64,000 nucleotides of DNA from Terasakiella magnetica (GTDB lineage Bacteria > Pseudomonadota > Alphaproteobacteria > Rhodospirillales > Magnetospirillaceae): contig CACVCF010000046.1 in assembly GCA_902729415.1 (NCBI GenBank), positions 36,305 through 100,304 of the forward strand, in the 5' to 3' direction. The notes under the pieces were generated by a model, which searched no databases, was not told the DNA's origin, and saw only the letters and a program-made list of their open reading frames with translations. Below are positions 28,723-36,194 of this stretch, one piece after another. How positions within the stretch are numbered: position 1 is the stretch's first letter; each line of letters opens with the position of its first letter. Position numbers and translations under genes: made by a program.

Positions 28723-29538
28723 TCACGGCCAGTTACCCACATCAATATCGCCCGCGCCATTGATAACGCGGCGTGGCTGTTCGGCAATGCGGCGGACCCG
28801 GATATCGCCCGCGCCGTTGATGGCGAGATCACCGCTCTTGGCGGCCGCATCCATGGCAATGGACCCATTGCCGTCGATCCGAGCCGAAAGCCGCGCGAAA
28901 TCGCCGCGCGTCACCTTGATGTCGCCGCTGCCGGAAATGGCAAGGCTGAGATCACCCGTGCCGTCGCCGATGGTGACCATGCCGCTGCCGTCGATGGCAA
29001 CCGAGCCGCCCTTGCCGAGACGGGCGATCGAACACTCTCCCGCCGCCAGCCGCAGGCGGAACTCCCCACCCAGTGGCCCCACCTGACAGGAGCCGCCGCC
29101 ATCTTCGATCCGCAAGCCCCCATTGCGGGGAATGCGCAGTTCCAGAATCGGCTCGGGTTCATCAGGACCGCTCGACATGCTGCGCCCGCCGATGGTGACC
29201 GTGGCGGTGCCGCCGCCGCTTGCCACCGTATTGATATTGCTGGTGTTGACCGAGCCGCTGCCACTACTGGCGGCGCGGCGGGCGTCGAACAGGGCGGTTC
29301 CACCCTCGACCCGCACCTGCACCGCCTCGACCCAGCGTTTCGCTCCCCGCCACGCCATGCCGACGTCGCGCCGGTCCTCGGAGATCACGGTCAAACGTCC
29401 GAACATCCCTTCGACGCGGGCGTCACCGGCGGCAAGGGTTTGTGTGCGGGAGACGGGAGACTCGGCGGCCATGGCGGGGGGGAAGGTAAGGCAAACCACC
29501 AGACCTACCAAGCATAAGGGGCGTAGTAGGTGTACCAC
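28723..29538 (-). CDS. exported protein with DUF2807-like (GIN domain) beta-repeats
   Basis: 271 residues from a GTG start at 29538 with GAGGTG six bases upstream; it overlaps the preceding gene by 34 bases. Signal peptide of about 24 residues ending PAMA. The C-terminal half repeats the pattern G-[SA]-G-D-I (ISGSGDIKVTRGD, INGAGDIRVRRI, INGAGDIDVGNWP) typical of right-handed beta-helical DUF2807 proteins. Such proteins are exported and of unknown function. It belongs to the run of exported proteins upstream of the CHASE2 cyclase. Confidence 0.6.
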   Translation of the reverse strand: MVHLLRPLCLVGLVVCLTFPPAMAAESPVSRTQTLAAGDARVEGMFGRLTVISEDRRDVGMAWRGAKRWVEAVQVRVEGGTALFDARRAASSGSGSVNTSNINTVASGGGTATVTIGGRSMSSGPDEPEPILELRIPRNGGLRIEDGGGSCQVGPLGGEFRLRLAAGECSIARLGKGGSVAIDGSGMVTIGDGTGDLSLAISGSGDIKVTRGDFARLSARIDGNGSIAMDAAAKSGDLAINGAGDIRVRRIAEQPRRVINGAGDIDVGNWP

Positions 29539-29918
29539 GGCTTCACCTCATCCTTACGTAGTTCACGATAGGCGTTCTGGCTGAACGCGTGCGCCCGCGA
29601 CAACGACCGCCGCGCGTTGGTGCGCGCGCTTTCGGTGGCAGGAGCTGCCTGTGCGCCCGGGCTCTGCTGCCCCTGGAAAAGAAAGAATGGAAAGGCGATG
29701 CGGCCACCGGCCACCGGCACCTCGATCCCGCCGGTCTGCAAGGGGGAGACCAAGGGGGATGGCTCGTCGTCAAACGGCACCGCCGAGCCGGGAATGGGAA
29801 GAAAAGTGGCGGGGGGTTGATTGGCTTCCAGCAGAATTTCAGCCCTTGCCGCCGCCCCCATGGCGACTGCGGCCAGAATAAGGCCGGATACGACCCCATG
29901 CCTGAAGGGTGACAGCAT
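29505..29918 (-). CDS. exported small protein of unknown function
   Basis: 137 residues from the ATG at 29918, preceded by GGGAGGGG. The signal peptide ends near AARA (residue 26). The mature protein is Pro-rich with an Arg/Ala-rich segment (ARTNARRSLSRAHAF) and an aromatic C terminus KPWYTYYAPYAW. No family recognised. Its 3' end overlaps the DUF2807-like gene start by 34 bases in another frame. Confidence 0.5.
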   Translation of the reverse strand: MLSPFRHGVVSGLILAAVAMGAAARAEILLEANQPPATFLPIPGSAVPFDDEPSPLVSPLQTGGIEVPVAGGRIAFPFFLFQGQQSPGAQAAPATESARTNARRSLSRAHAFSQNAYRELRKDEVKPWYTYYAPYAW

Positions 29919-29940
29919 GACGCCCCTCCCTGATACAGGC

Positions 29941-29975
29941 AAAACGGGGCGCGCCAACGAACCGCGGCGCGCCCC
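29941..29975 (-). terminator. terminator after the curlin-like repeat gene
   Basis: Minus-strand reading: perfect 10-bp stem GGGGCGCGCC / GGCGCGCCCC with a 10-base loop, then GTTTTGCC. It starts 9 bases after the stop of the gene at 29985-30314 and would separate it, at least partly, from the operon that follows. Confidence 0.7.
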
Positions 29976-29984
29976 TGCTCGGAC

Positions 29985-30314
29985 TTACTTGCCGATACCG
30001 CCGACAGTGGTCTTGGCGGTATTGCCCTGACCAATGGCGGTGGTGTTCACGTTCTTCGCGTTCGCATTGATGTTGGTGTTGCCCTGGATCTGGGTGCCGC
30101 CGCGAATGGCGCCAACAGCGGCGTCAGCAGTGTTACCCTGACCGATGGCCGTGGTATTCACGTTCTGCGCGTTCGCGTTGATGTTGGTGTTGCCCTGGAT
30201 CTGCACACCATCGGGATTGGAGCTCTGCTGCACCTTGACACCACCGGCGCTTTGCGCGAAAGCGGCACCGGAGAGCAGGGTAACGGCGGCAGCGAGGGCG
30301 ATAATCTTACGCAT
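29985..30314 (-). CDS. exported curlin-like Asn/Gln/Gly-rich repeat protein (two 37-residue repeats)
   Basis: 109 residues from the ATG at 30314. The signal peptide ends AAFA near residue 20. The mature chain is almost entirely two copies of one unit: IQGNTNINANA, one variable residue, then NVNTTAIGQGN, spaced by 37 residues. Regular polar N/Q/G repeats with strand-turn-strand spacing resemble curlin repeats of CsgA/CsgB and other beta-solenoid amyloids, but not closely enough to assign them to that family. Related units occur in the genes at 34084-34398 and 36195-36557. Likely secreted and possibly self-assembling (inference). Confidence 0.65.
   Translation of the reverse strand: MRKIIALAAAVTLLSGAAFAQSAGGVKVQQSSNPDGVQIQGNTNINANAQNVNTTAIGQGNTADAAVGAIRGGTQIQGNTNINANAKNVNTTAIGQGNTAKTTVGGIGK
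30022..30203 (-). repeat. 111-base direct repeat inside the curlin-like gene
   Basis: Two copies of about 71 bases begin at 30022 and 30133 (plus-strand reading), separated by exactly 111 bases, i.e. 37 codons. Differences are mostly synonymous or single-residue, so the repeat is recent or kept alike. Confidence 0.8.
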
Positions 30315-30569
30315 GAGTGAATCCCTTTCCTGGCAGTTCAATCGATGGGCGGCTATTTCTCCGCCCCTGGATGGTGCGCCCCGACGGGCCTCATCATCTG
30401 GTAACAAGGCGATTGTCCCCCTGAAAGCTGGCGGAAACAATGATCTCCTTGGGCATATGCCTGCCGCCGCCGGCCCCTGGACCTGGGCCGCAATCTTCCC
30501 CGGATATATTCCTTTTGAGATATCACGCCCGGTGGTAGAATTGAGACCGGGTTAAGGGGACGGGCTATC

Positions 30570-31202
30570 ATGCGTATCATCATTGCCGATGATCATGCTC
30601 TCTTCCGGGGAGGGTTGAAGCTTCAGCTTCAGGATATTGCGCCTGGGGCTGACTTGCTGGAAGCCAACTCCTTTCATCAGGTTCTGGCCATGACCGGAAC
30701 CGCACCGCCGCCCGACCTCGTCATCCTTGATCTTGGCATGCCCGGCCCCCCCTGGCGCGAGGCGGTGGCCGACATCCGCCATCTCTGGCCCGAGGCGCGC
30801 ACGGTGGTGCTGACCGCCGACGACAGCGCCGAAACGGCGCAAGAAGCCCTGGCAGTGGGGACACACGGCTTTATCTTGAAATCGGAAGAGCCCCACGTCT
30901 TTGCCGCAGCACTTCGGCTGGTGCTGTCGGGCGGCATCTATTTCCCGGTCTCGGTGCTGGGGCATCGGCCGGCCAGCTCCCCCCCCCGCGCCCCGCGCCC
31001 ATTGCACGCCATCACCGAGCGTCAGAAGGAGGTGCTTGGTCTGGTGGCGGCGGGCTGCGCCAACAAGGAAATCGCCTGGCAGCTCAAGCTGACCGAAGGC
31101 ACGGTCAAACTGCATGTGGCTGCCATCCTGCGGGCGCTGGGCGCCAGCAACCGCACCCAGGCGGTTTCCATCGCCCGCGGCTGTGGGCTGATCTCGGCCT
31201 GA
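30570..31202 (+). CDS. LuxR/NarL-type response regulator
   Basis: 210 residues. Receiver domain (1-120) with acidic pair IIIADDHALF, phospho-acceptor Asp in LVILDLGMPG and Lys in GFILKSEE; LuxR-type helix-turn-helix (about 145-205) with ITERQKEVLGLVAAGCANKEIAWQL and GTVKLHVAAIL. It stands tail-to-tail with a hybrid histidine kinase two bases away and heads away from the curlin-like gene. The 255-base gap 30315-30569 between these divergent genes must hold both promoters; no clear consensus promoter was seen there. Likely regulates the surrounding exported-protein genes (inference). Confidence 0.9.
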   Translation: MRIIIADDHALFRGGLKLQLQDIAPGADLLEANSFHQVLAMTGTAPPPDLVILDLGMPGPPWREAVADIRHLWPEARTVVLTADDSAETAQEALAVGTHGFILKSEEPHVFAAALRLVLSGGIYFPVSVLGHRPASSPPRAPRPLHAITERQKEVLGLVAAGCANKEIAWQLKLTEGTVKLHVAAILRALGASNRTQAVSIARGCGLISA

Positions 31203-31204
31203 GG

Positions 31205-33352
31205 CTAATCTCCCAGTAAGGTCCGGCGCAGAATGTCTGGATTGACCGGCTTGTGCAGCAGATGAAAGCCGCTATCCATGGCTTCGCGCAGGCGTTCGGG
31301 CTCGGTATCGCCGGTCAGCAGCACCACCGGAATCACCCGGCCGCCGCAGGCCAGCAGCCGCCGGGCCAAGATAATGCCAGTGGTGGCGCCATGCAGGCGG
31401 AAATCGGCGATGATCCCATCCAGCGTCTGGGATGCACCGATGGCCAGAGCCGTCTCCTCATCCGCCGCCGCCAGTGCCGTCAGCCCCCAATCCTCCAATT
31501 GCAGCACGAGGCCGTCACGGACTTCGGCCACATCTTCAACCACCAGCACCCGGTCGCCGGGTTGCACCAGACCGGTGAAGGAGGCGGGCGCGCACGGGGC
31601 CTCGCACGCGGGGGCACGGGGCAGCGTCACTTGGAAAACGCTGCCCTTGCCCGGCACCGACCGCACCTCCATGGGATGATGCAGCAATTCGGACAAACGG
31701 CGGACGATGGCCAGCCCCAGCCCCAACCCTTGCGAGCGATCCTGTCCCCGCTGGGGCAATTGAGTAAATTCCTCGAAAATCTCGGCCTGCTTGTTCGCGG
31801 GAATGCCGATACCGCTGTCCCAGACCTGGAGAGCCAGTCTCTGCCCCCGTCTGCGGCAGCCCACCAGAACCTTACCCCCCGCCGGGGTATAGCGGATGGC
31901 GTTGGAGACCAGATTTTGCAAGATTCGCTCCAGCAGCGACGGATCGGTCGTGACCCACTGCCCGCCCGCCACCACCGACAGCGACACCCCCGCCGCCTCG
32001 GCACCAGGGCAATAATCCTGCCAGAGATTGTCGAGAATCACCCCAAGCGGCACTGGCCTGACCTGGGGATTGACCACTCCGGCATCGAGCTTGGAGATAT
32101 CAAGCAGCGAATCCAGTAAGGTCGCCACCGATAGGGCCGAACGCCGCACCCGCTCGACGATGGCGGCCTCCTCCGGCCCCAGATCCCGCCCGGCCAGCAC
32201 ATTGGCATAGAGATTCAGGGCCTGGACCGGCTGCCGGAGATCGTGGCTGGCCACCGCCAGAAAGCGCGACTTGGCATGGCTGGCGGCCTCGGCGGCTTCC
32301 TTGGCCTCGAACAGGGCGGCTTCCATGCGGCGGCGCTCTCCCACCTCGTCGGCCAGGGTGCGGGTCCGTTCGGCCACCCGGTTCTCCAGTTCGGCATTAA
32401 GAATCCCCAGGTCGCGGGCTGTGTGCTCCAGACTGAGCTCGCGCCGCCGCAGCAGCAAAGCGGCGTAAGCCACCAGCAGCAGCAGCAGCCCCTCCAGCAC
32501 CAGCTTGGGGATAATGGCCGACCACCACATCGCCAGCACCTCGGCCTGGGCGATGCCCGCCGTCACCACCAGCGGGTATTTGTCGTCCACCCGCCACGCC
32601 AGCACCTGATCGACGCCGTCACCGGCCCCATGGCTGCGCCAGATGCCGACACGGCCGTCTTTGATCTGCTTTCGGAACAGGCCGATCTCGGCGAAGCTGC
32701 GGCCCAGCCAGGAATCTTCGTCGGGGGTCCGCGCCAGCACCACGCCGTTGGTGTTGAACAAAGTGGCGGTCGCCACCTTGGATGGCGCGATCTGGGCCAG
32801 GGGATTGCTGAAAAAGCGCGGACGCAGCACCGCCGCCACAATCCCCAGGAACTCTCCGTTTTCGTCTATGATGGGACGCGACACCACGATGCGCATGCCG
32901 TCACCTTCGCGCATGGGGCCGTCGATCACTACCTGGCGGCTGTGGTGGATGGTCTTTTGGACCTTGAAGAACGCGGTCTTCGATACATCCGGAAACAGGT
33001 CGTCGGTACGGCTGGCCACCCGACGGCGGCCCTTGTCATCGGCGATCAGCAGCAGATCGATATCCGGCATGGAGCGGACCTGAAGCTCCAGTGCCTGTGC
33101 CAGGGCGGCGTCGCTGTCGAGCCCGTTGAGGACTGCGTGGTCGGCCACCACCTGCAACAGCAGATCGACGCTGCGCAGGGCGCCGCCTATGGCCTCGTCG
33201 GCGGCACGCGCCACCGCCTGGCCGAGATCCTCCGAACGCCGGACCTCTTCATGGTAGTCGCTAAGAAAGATAATGGCGGAAAAGACAACGATTGGCGCCA
33301 GGAACAGGCTGGGAAAGATGTGTCGTCCAGTGCCGCGGAACCATCGCGTCAT
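31205..33352 (-). CDS. hybrid sensor histidine kinase/response regulator with Cache-type sensor
   Basis: 715 residues from the ATG at 33352 (GGGGTG six bases upstream; a TTG six codons earlier is possible). Membrane segment (about 14-32), extracytoplasmic double-Cache-like region (about 35-270, phrases VASRTDDLFPDVSKTAF, MRIVVSRPIID), second membrane segment (about 278-298), coiled coil, HisKA with the phospho-His in LAVASHDLRQPVQAL, HATPase_c with N and G boxes (NLVSNAIRYTP, DSGIGIP, GLGLGLAIV) and a C-terminal receiver with Asp in GIIADFRLHG. Probably pairs with the response regulator at 30570. Confidence 0.9.
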   Translation of the reverse strand: MTRWFRGTGRHIFPSLFLAPIVVFSAIIFLSDYHEEVRRSEDLGQAVARAADEAIGGALRSVDLLLQVVADHAVLNGLDSDAALAQALELQVRSMPDIDLLLIADDKGRRRVASRTDDLFPDVSKTAFFKVQKTIHHSRQVVIDGPMREGDGMRIVVSRPIIDENGEFLGIVAAVLRPRFFSNPLAQIAPSKVATATLFNTNGVVLARTPDEDSWLGRSFAEIGLFRKQIKDGRVGIWRSHGAGDGVDQVLAWRVDDKYPLVVTAGIAQAEVLAMWWSAIIPKLVLEGLLLLLVAYAALLLRRRELSLEHTARDLGILNAELENRVAERTRTLADEVGERRRMEAALFEAKEAAEAASHAKSRFLAVASHDLRQPVQALNLYANVLAGRDLGPEEAAIVERVRRSALSVATLLDSLLDISKLDAGVVNPQVRPVPLGVILDNLWQDYCPGAEAAGVSLSVVAGGQWVTTDPSLLERILQNLVSNAIRYTPAGGKVLVGCRRRGQRLALQVWDSGIGIPANKQAEIFEEFTQLPQRGQDRSQGLGLGLAIVRRLSELLHHPMEVRSVPGKGSVFQVTLPRAPACEAPCAPASFTGLVQPGDRVLVVEDVAEVRDGLVLQLEDWGLTALAAADEETALAIGASQTLDGIIADFRLHGATTGIILARRLLACGGRVIPVVLLTGDTEPERLREAMDSGFHLLHKPVNPDILRRTLLGD

Positions 33353-33429
33353 ATACTGCACCCCGCGCAAACGGCAATCGTGTCAGGGGAGAGAACATGG
33401 TAAGATAATCTACTTGGGGAGTGGCAGCG

Positions 33430-34020
33430 ATGAAAACGCAAATCATCTTAGCCGCAATCGCTCTTACCGCTATTATCTGTGTATCACAGGGCGGTCAGGC
33501 GGGTGAGATCATTCTGGTCGATCCGCTGAGCGGGAACGCGGTTTCGTCCAGGGGGCCCGGCAGCCGTGACCCCGCCATGGATGCCATGACCGGCGTGGAC
33601 CGGGCGCGCGACCGGATCGCGCCCAAGGGATCGCAGGGTGACGGCAACATCATCTTCGTCCAACCCTCCGATCGGCCGGGACCGCCGCCCACCACCGGCA
33701 ATCCCGCCGCCGATTCCCGCCGGGGCGCCCGTGATGCCCGCGACCGGGCCGGAGCCTTCGGCGATGACGACGACACACCAAGCGGGTTGGACTCCAACGC
33801 CATCATCATTATCGATAATGGCCAAGCCCGAGTGTTGCAGCAGGGCGAACGGCTCGACGCCACTACCCGCATGAAGATCGACAACGCCAAGGCCAAAGCC
33901 TATCAGCGCGGCGGCGCGCCCTGCGGCTCGGTGGTGGTGGGCGGCATCGGCGAGGGCGCGGCTCCATCGGCTACATCCCAGGCCAAGGACGTCTATGTTC
34001 TCAACAACAACTGCCGCTGA
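33430..34020 (+). CDS. exported protein with C-terminal paired-Cys motif
   Basis: 196 residues from the ATG at 33430 with GGGAG upstream. The signal peptide ends GGQA near residue 23. The mature part has repeated hydrophobic beta-like phrases (GEIILVDPLSG, GNIIFVQPSD, NAIIIIDNGQ) in Pro/Asp/Arg-rich linkers. It ends PCGSVVVGGIGEG ... VYVLNNNCR, with a Cys before VVVG and another as the penultimate residue, the same ending as three nearby exported proteins. No family recognised. First of three co-directional exported-protein genes. Confidence 0.6.
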   Translation: MKTQIILAAIALTAIICVSQGGQAGEIILVDPLSGNAVSSRGPGSRDPAMDAMTGVDRARDRIAPKGSQGDGNIIFVQPSDRPGPPPTTGNPAADSRRGARDARDRAGAFGDDDDTPSGLDSNAIIIIDNGQARVLQQGERLDATTRMKIDNAKAKAYQRGGAPCGSVVVGGIGEGAAPSATSQAKDVYVLNNNCR

Positions 34021-34048
34021 CCGGCGTGGTTCTGGCCGATGAACGTGG

Positions 34049-34054
34049 TATAAT
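34049..34054 (+). promoter_or_regulatory. possible -10 element upstream of the curlin-like gene at 34084
   Basis: A perfect TATAAT lies 29 bases before the start codon, in the 63-base gap after the preceding gene. No good -35 hexamer was found at 16-18 bases. It may give internal transcription of the 34084-34757 pair. Confidence 0.3.
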
Positions 34055-34083
34055 CGTAGGCGCAGATGAGAGGGAGAGGTGAC

Positions 34084-34398
34084 ATGTCCGGGTTGAAAAT
34101 GGCACTGCTGGCCTTCGCACTCGTTTTGGGGGCACTGCCGCTGGCCGCGCAGGAAGCGGGCGGCGTCAAAATTCGCGGCAACACCAACGTCAACGCCAAT
34201 GCCGAGAATATCAACACCATGGCCATCGGTCAGGGCAACGTGGCCAAAACCAATATCGGCGTCGTCAACAGCAGCCGCTCTGGGGGAACGACCAACGTCA
34301 CCGTGGATGCCAAGAACGTCCAGAATGTGGTGGGAGGACGGGGGCGCAAGGGCTGCGTCAATATCGGCGTCACCGGCGCCGACCCCGATTGCAAATAG
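34084..34398 (+). CDS. exported curlin-like repeat protein with C-terminal paired-Cys motif
   Basis: 104 residues from the ATG at 34084 (GGGAGAGGTGAC upstream). The signal peptide ends LAAQ near residue 22. One clear repeat unit (IRGNTNVNANA then NINTMAIGQGN) nearly matches the units of the gene at 29985-30314, followed by a degenerate unit (TTNVTVDAKNVQNVVGG). It ends KGCVNIGVTGADPDCK: a Cys before NIG and a penultimate Cys. Combines both marks of the local exported family, so it links the two groups. Likely secreted. Confidence 0.65.
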   Translation: MSGLKMALLAFALVLGALPLAAQEAGGVKIRGNTNVNANAENINTMAIGQGNVAKTNIGVVNSSRSGGTTNVTVDAKNVQNVVGGRGRKGCVNIGVTGADPDCK

Positions 34399-34427
34399 GC
34401 GCGAAAGCCGGTTGGGAGGACCAGATC

Positions 34428-34757
34428 ATGAAGACTCTTCACAAGCTCCTGGCGACCGCCATCACCGCCGCCTTCGTGCTTGTCACGACCGCTCCGGTCG
34501 TCATGGCCGACATCAACAACCCGCAGCACCTCCAGAACCGGGGGCAGCAGAAGGTCAGCAATGTCAAAGCCAAGCAGTGGCTGCAAGACGGTGGCAACAA
34601 GAATGGCTATCAGCAGCAGCAAGACCAGACCATCGTCAATTACGGCAGCAAGAAGGCCGGTACCTGCAACATGAATGTGGGCACCACAGCACCGGGCCAA
34701 AAAGCGCCCAAGGACGTGGTGGTCACCGCCAAGGACATCATCAACATCTGCAAATAA
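34428..34757 (+). CDS. exported Gln/Asn-rich protein with C-terminal paired-Cys motif
   Basis: 109 residues from the ATG at 34428 with GGGAGGA upstream. Signal peptide ends VVMA near residue 27. The mature protein is rich in Gln, Asn and Lys (HLQNRGQQKVSNVKAKQW, YQQQQDQTIVNYG). It ends GTCNMNVGTTAPG ... VVVTAKDIINICK, again with a Cys before NVG and a penultimate Cys. It lies 29 bases after the curlin-like gene and before a terminator. Function unknown. Confidence 0.6.
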   Translation: MKTLHKLLATAITAAFVLVTTAPVVMADINNPQHLQNRGQQKVSNVKAKQWLQDGGNKNGYQQQQDQTIVNYGSKKAGTCNMNVGTTAPGQKAPKDVVVTAKDIINICK

Positions 34758-34803
34758 GGTGAGAGGGGCGCCAAGCCTCCTCCCCATATGCCGAACTCAC
34801 CCA

Positions 34804-34840
34804 GCCCCCGCCGGTCCATCCGTCGGGGGCCATTCGTTTG
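34804..34840 (+). terminator. terminator after the 33430-34757 exported-protein genes
   Basis: Stem GCCCCCG / CGGGGGC (34804-34810 with 34824-34830), extended inward by CGG/CCG after one mismatch, then the T-rich CATTCGTTTG. It begins 46 bases after the last stop. Confidence 0.65.
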
Positions 34841-34842
34841 TC

Positions 34843-34876
34843 TTGACCATTAAATTAGAATATGCTTATATGCATA
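34843..34876 (+). promoter_or_regulatory. promoter with overlapping inverted repeat for the DUF4395 gene
   Basis: TTGACC (34843-34848) and TTATAT (34866-34871) are 17 bases apart, a good sigma-70 layout. The -10 element is exactly the spacer of the inverted repeat TATGC-N6-GCATA (34861-34876). A repressor bound there would block the promoter. The stretch is markedly AT-rich compared with its surroundings. Confidence 0.6.
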
Positions 34877-34902
34877 ATAACTTAAATGTCCAGAGGCTCA
34901 TC

Positions 34903-35322
34903 ATGCTCCGCTTCGACATCGCGCCAGTCTGCTCGAACGCCTATCGCTTCCAGGCCGCCATGAGCTTTGGCATCGCAGCGCTTTACCTTTTCACTCCCTA
35001 TCGCTGGGTCGCCCTCGTGCTGGCGTTTGGCGGCATTTTGCGCGGCTTTGTTTCTCCACACAAATGCCTGTCCTACCGCCTGTTCTCCGCCATCACGGCA
35101 AAACTGGGCTGGACCCAGACAGTGAATGCGGGAGCAAAGATGTTTGCAGATAAGATTGCAGGGATTGCCGGAATCGCCATGGTGGCGTCATGGCTGCTGG
35201 GGTCAGACGTGGGCAATATCCCCGCGACCGCCATCCTGATTTTCGCCCTCATCGACCTCACCACCGGCTTTTGCGCCGCTTGCTGGGTCTATGGCGTCTG
35301 GTACAAGTTCCGGGAAGCTTGA
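34903..35322 (+). CDS. DUF4395 family integral membrane protein
   Basis: 139 residues from the ATG at 34903 with GAGG eight bases upstream; an earlier in-frame ATG at 34870 overlaps the -10 element and is unlikely. Membrane segments at about 18-50, 85-105 and 110-130. Typical DUF4395 pieces are visible: an N-terminal NAYRFQAAM, GFVSPHKCLSYRLF and a C-terminal TGFCAACWVYG. Conserved Cys in the last two pieces hint at a thiol or sulfur link; family members are often encoded near rhodanese genes. Monocistronic. Confidence 0.75.
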   Translation: MLRFDIAPVCSNAYRFQAAMSFGIAALYLFTPYRWVALVLAFGGILRGFVSPHKCLSYRLFSAITAKLGWTQTVNAGAKMFADKIAGIAGIAMVASWLLGSDVGNIPATAILIFALIDLTTGFCAACWVYGVWYKFREA

Positions 35323-35326
35323 TCGC

Positions 35327-35363
35327 ATCTTCGCCCCTCTCCGGTCAGGAGAGGGGCGAAGAT
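35327..35363. terminator. long bidirectional hairpin between the DUF4395 and OmpA-like genes
   Basis: A perfect 16-bp stem (35327-35342 with 35348-35363) and a GGTCA loop, lying between two convergent stops (35322 and 35378). No T-run on either side, but the position suits a shared terminator or mRNA-end barrier. Confidence 0.65.
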
Positions 35364-35377
35364 CACACCCCCAATAA

Positions 35378-36121
35378 TCAGCCGCCGATGACGCGGAACT
35401 GAACCCGGCGGTTGGAGGGGTTATAGGGATTGCTGGCGTCCAGCGGTTCCATCGGCCCTTTACCCATGGCCTGAAGCCGTTGCGGCTGGATACCAAAGCG
35501 GCTGACCAGATAGTTCATCACCGAATAGGCCCGCGCCCGCGATAGATCCAGATTCTTCATATAATTGCCCGAGGCGTCGGTATGGCCTTCCACCAGCAGG
35601 CGGATGGACGGATCCTTGACCATCAAACCGGCGATGGATTCCAGGAAGGCAACCGATTCGGGACGGATATTGGCCGAGCCCAGGTCGAAATTAATGGGAA
35701 AGCCCACCGCCTGCTCTGATACAGCCATCTGCTGCTGCGGTTGCTGCGGTTGTTGCTGCGGCGGCGGAGATGGCGGCGCGGCCTTATGCCGGGGCTGCTG
35801 AGCCGCCGGTTTCGGCGCGGGAGCCGCCTGCTGCTGGGGTGGCGGCTGATAGGCGGCGGGAGGCGGAGCTGCGGCGGGCTGCGCCTGTTGGGGCGGCGGC
35901 GGAGCGGCTCCACCGTCATCGAACTGGATGGAGCGGGTTTTGACCTTGGGCTTATTGGCCCCGGCACCCAGCGCCTTTTCCAGTTCCTCGACGCTGGGTG
36001 CAGTCTGGAACATTTTGACGTCTTCAGCCGCCGCAACCGGTCCGGCACTCAAGATCAGCCCCGAGCCCACCGATGCCGCGACGATGGCGATCGCGCAGTG
36101 TTTGCGGAAGAGTATCTTCAT
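35378..36121 (-). CDS. OmpA-family peptidoglycan-associated envelope protein
   Basis: 247 residues from the ATG at 36121 (GAGAGGG upstream). The signal peptide ends near VAAA (residue 32). A short N-terminal region (KMFQTAPSVEELEKALGAG) is followed by a very Pro/Gln/Ala-rich linker of about 65 residues and a C-terminal OmpA domain (about 135-245) with FDLGSANIRPES, VEGHTDASGNYMKNLDLSRA and NRRVQFRVIGG. The domain binds peptidoglycan non-covalently. It follows a small exported-protein gene on the same strand; both diverge from the CsgG-like gene. Confidence 0.85.
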   Translation of the reverse strand: MKILFRKHCAIAIVAASVGSGLILSAGPVAAAEDVKMFQTAPSVEELEKALGAGANKPKVKTRSIQFDDGGAAPPPPQQAQPAAAPPPAAYQPPPQQQAAPAPKPAAQQPRHKAAPPSPPPQQQPQQPQQQMAVSEQAVGFPINFDLGSANIRPESVAFLESIAGLMVKDPSIRLLVEGHTDASGNYMKNLDLSRARAYSVMNYLVSRFGIQPQRLQAMGKGPMEPLDASNPYNPSNRRVQFRVIGG

Positions 36122-36194
36122 GATTTCCCTCTCTTGCGATACGCAAGCCTTGCGGCCTTGTTTATCCTTGCCCCTCACCCCCCGAGGACCATGA

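Noticed and set aside
30022..30203. direct repeats that could suggest a CRISPR array
   Set aside because: Only two copies, in frame within a signal-peptide-bearing gene and 111 bases apart; they are protein repeats.
35700..35930. Pro/Gln repeat tract in the OmpA-like gene as a possible amyloid core
   Set aside because: Pro-rich tracts of this kind are usual flexible linkers between the envelope and an OmpA domain.
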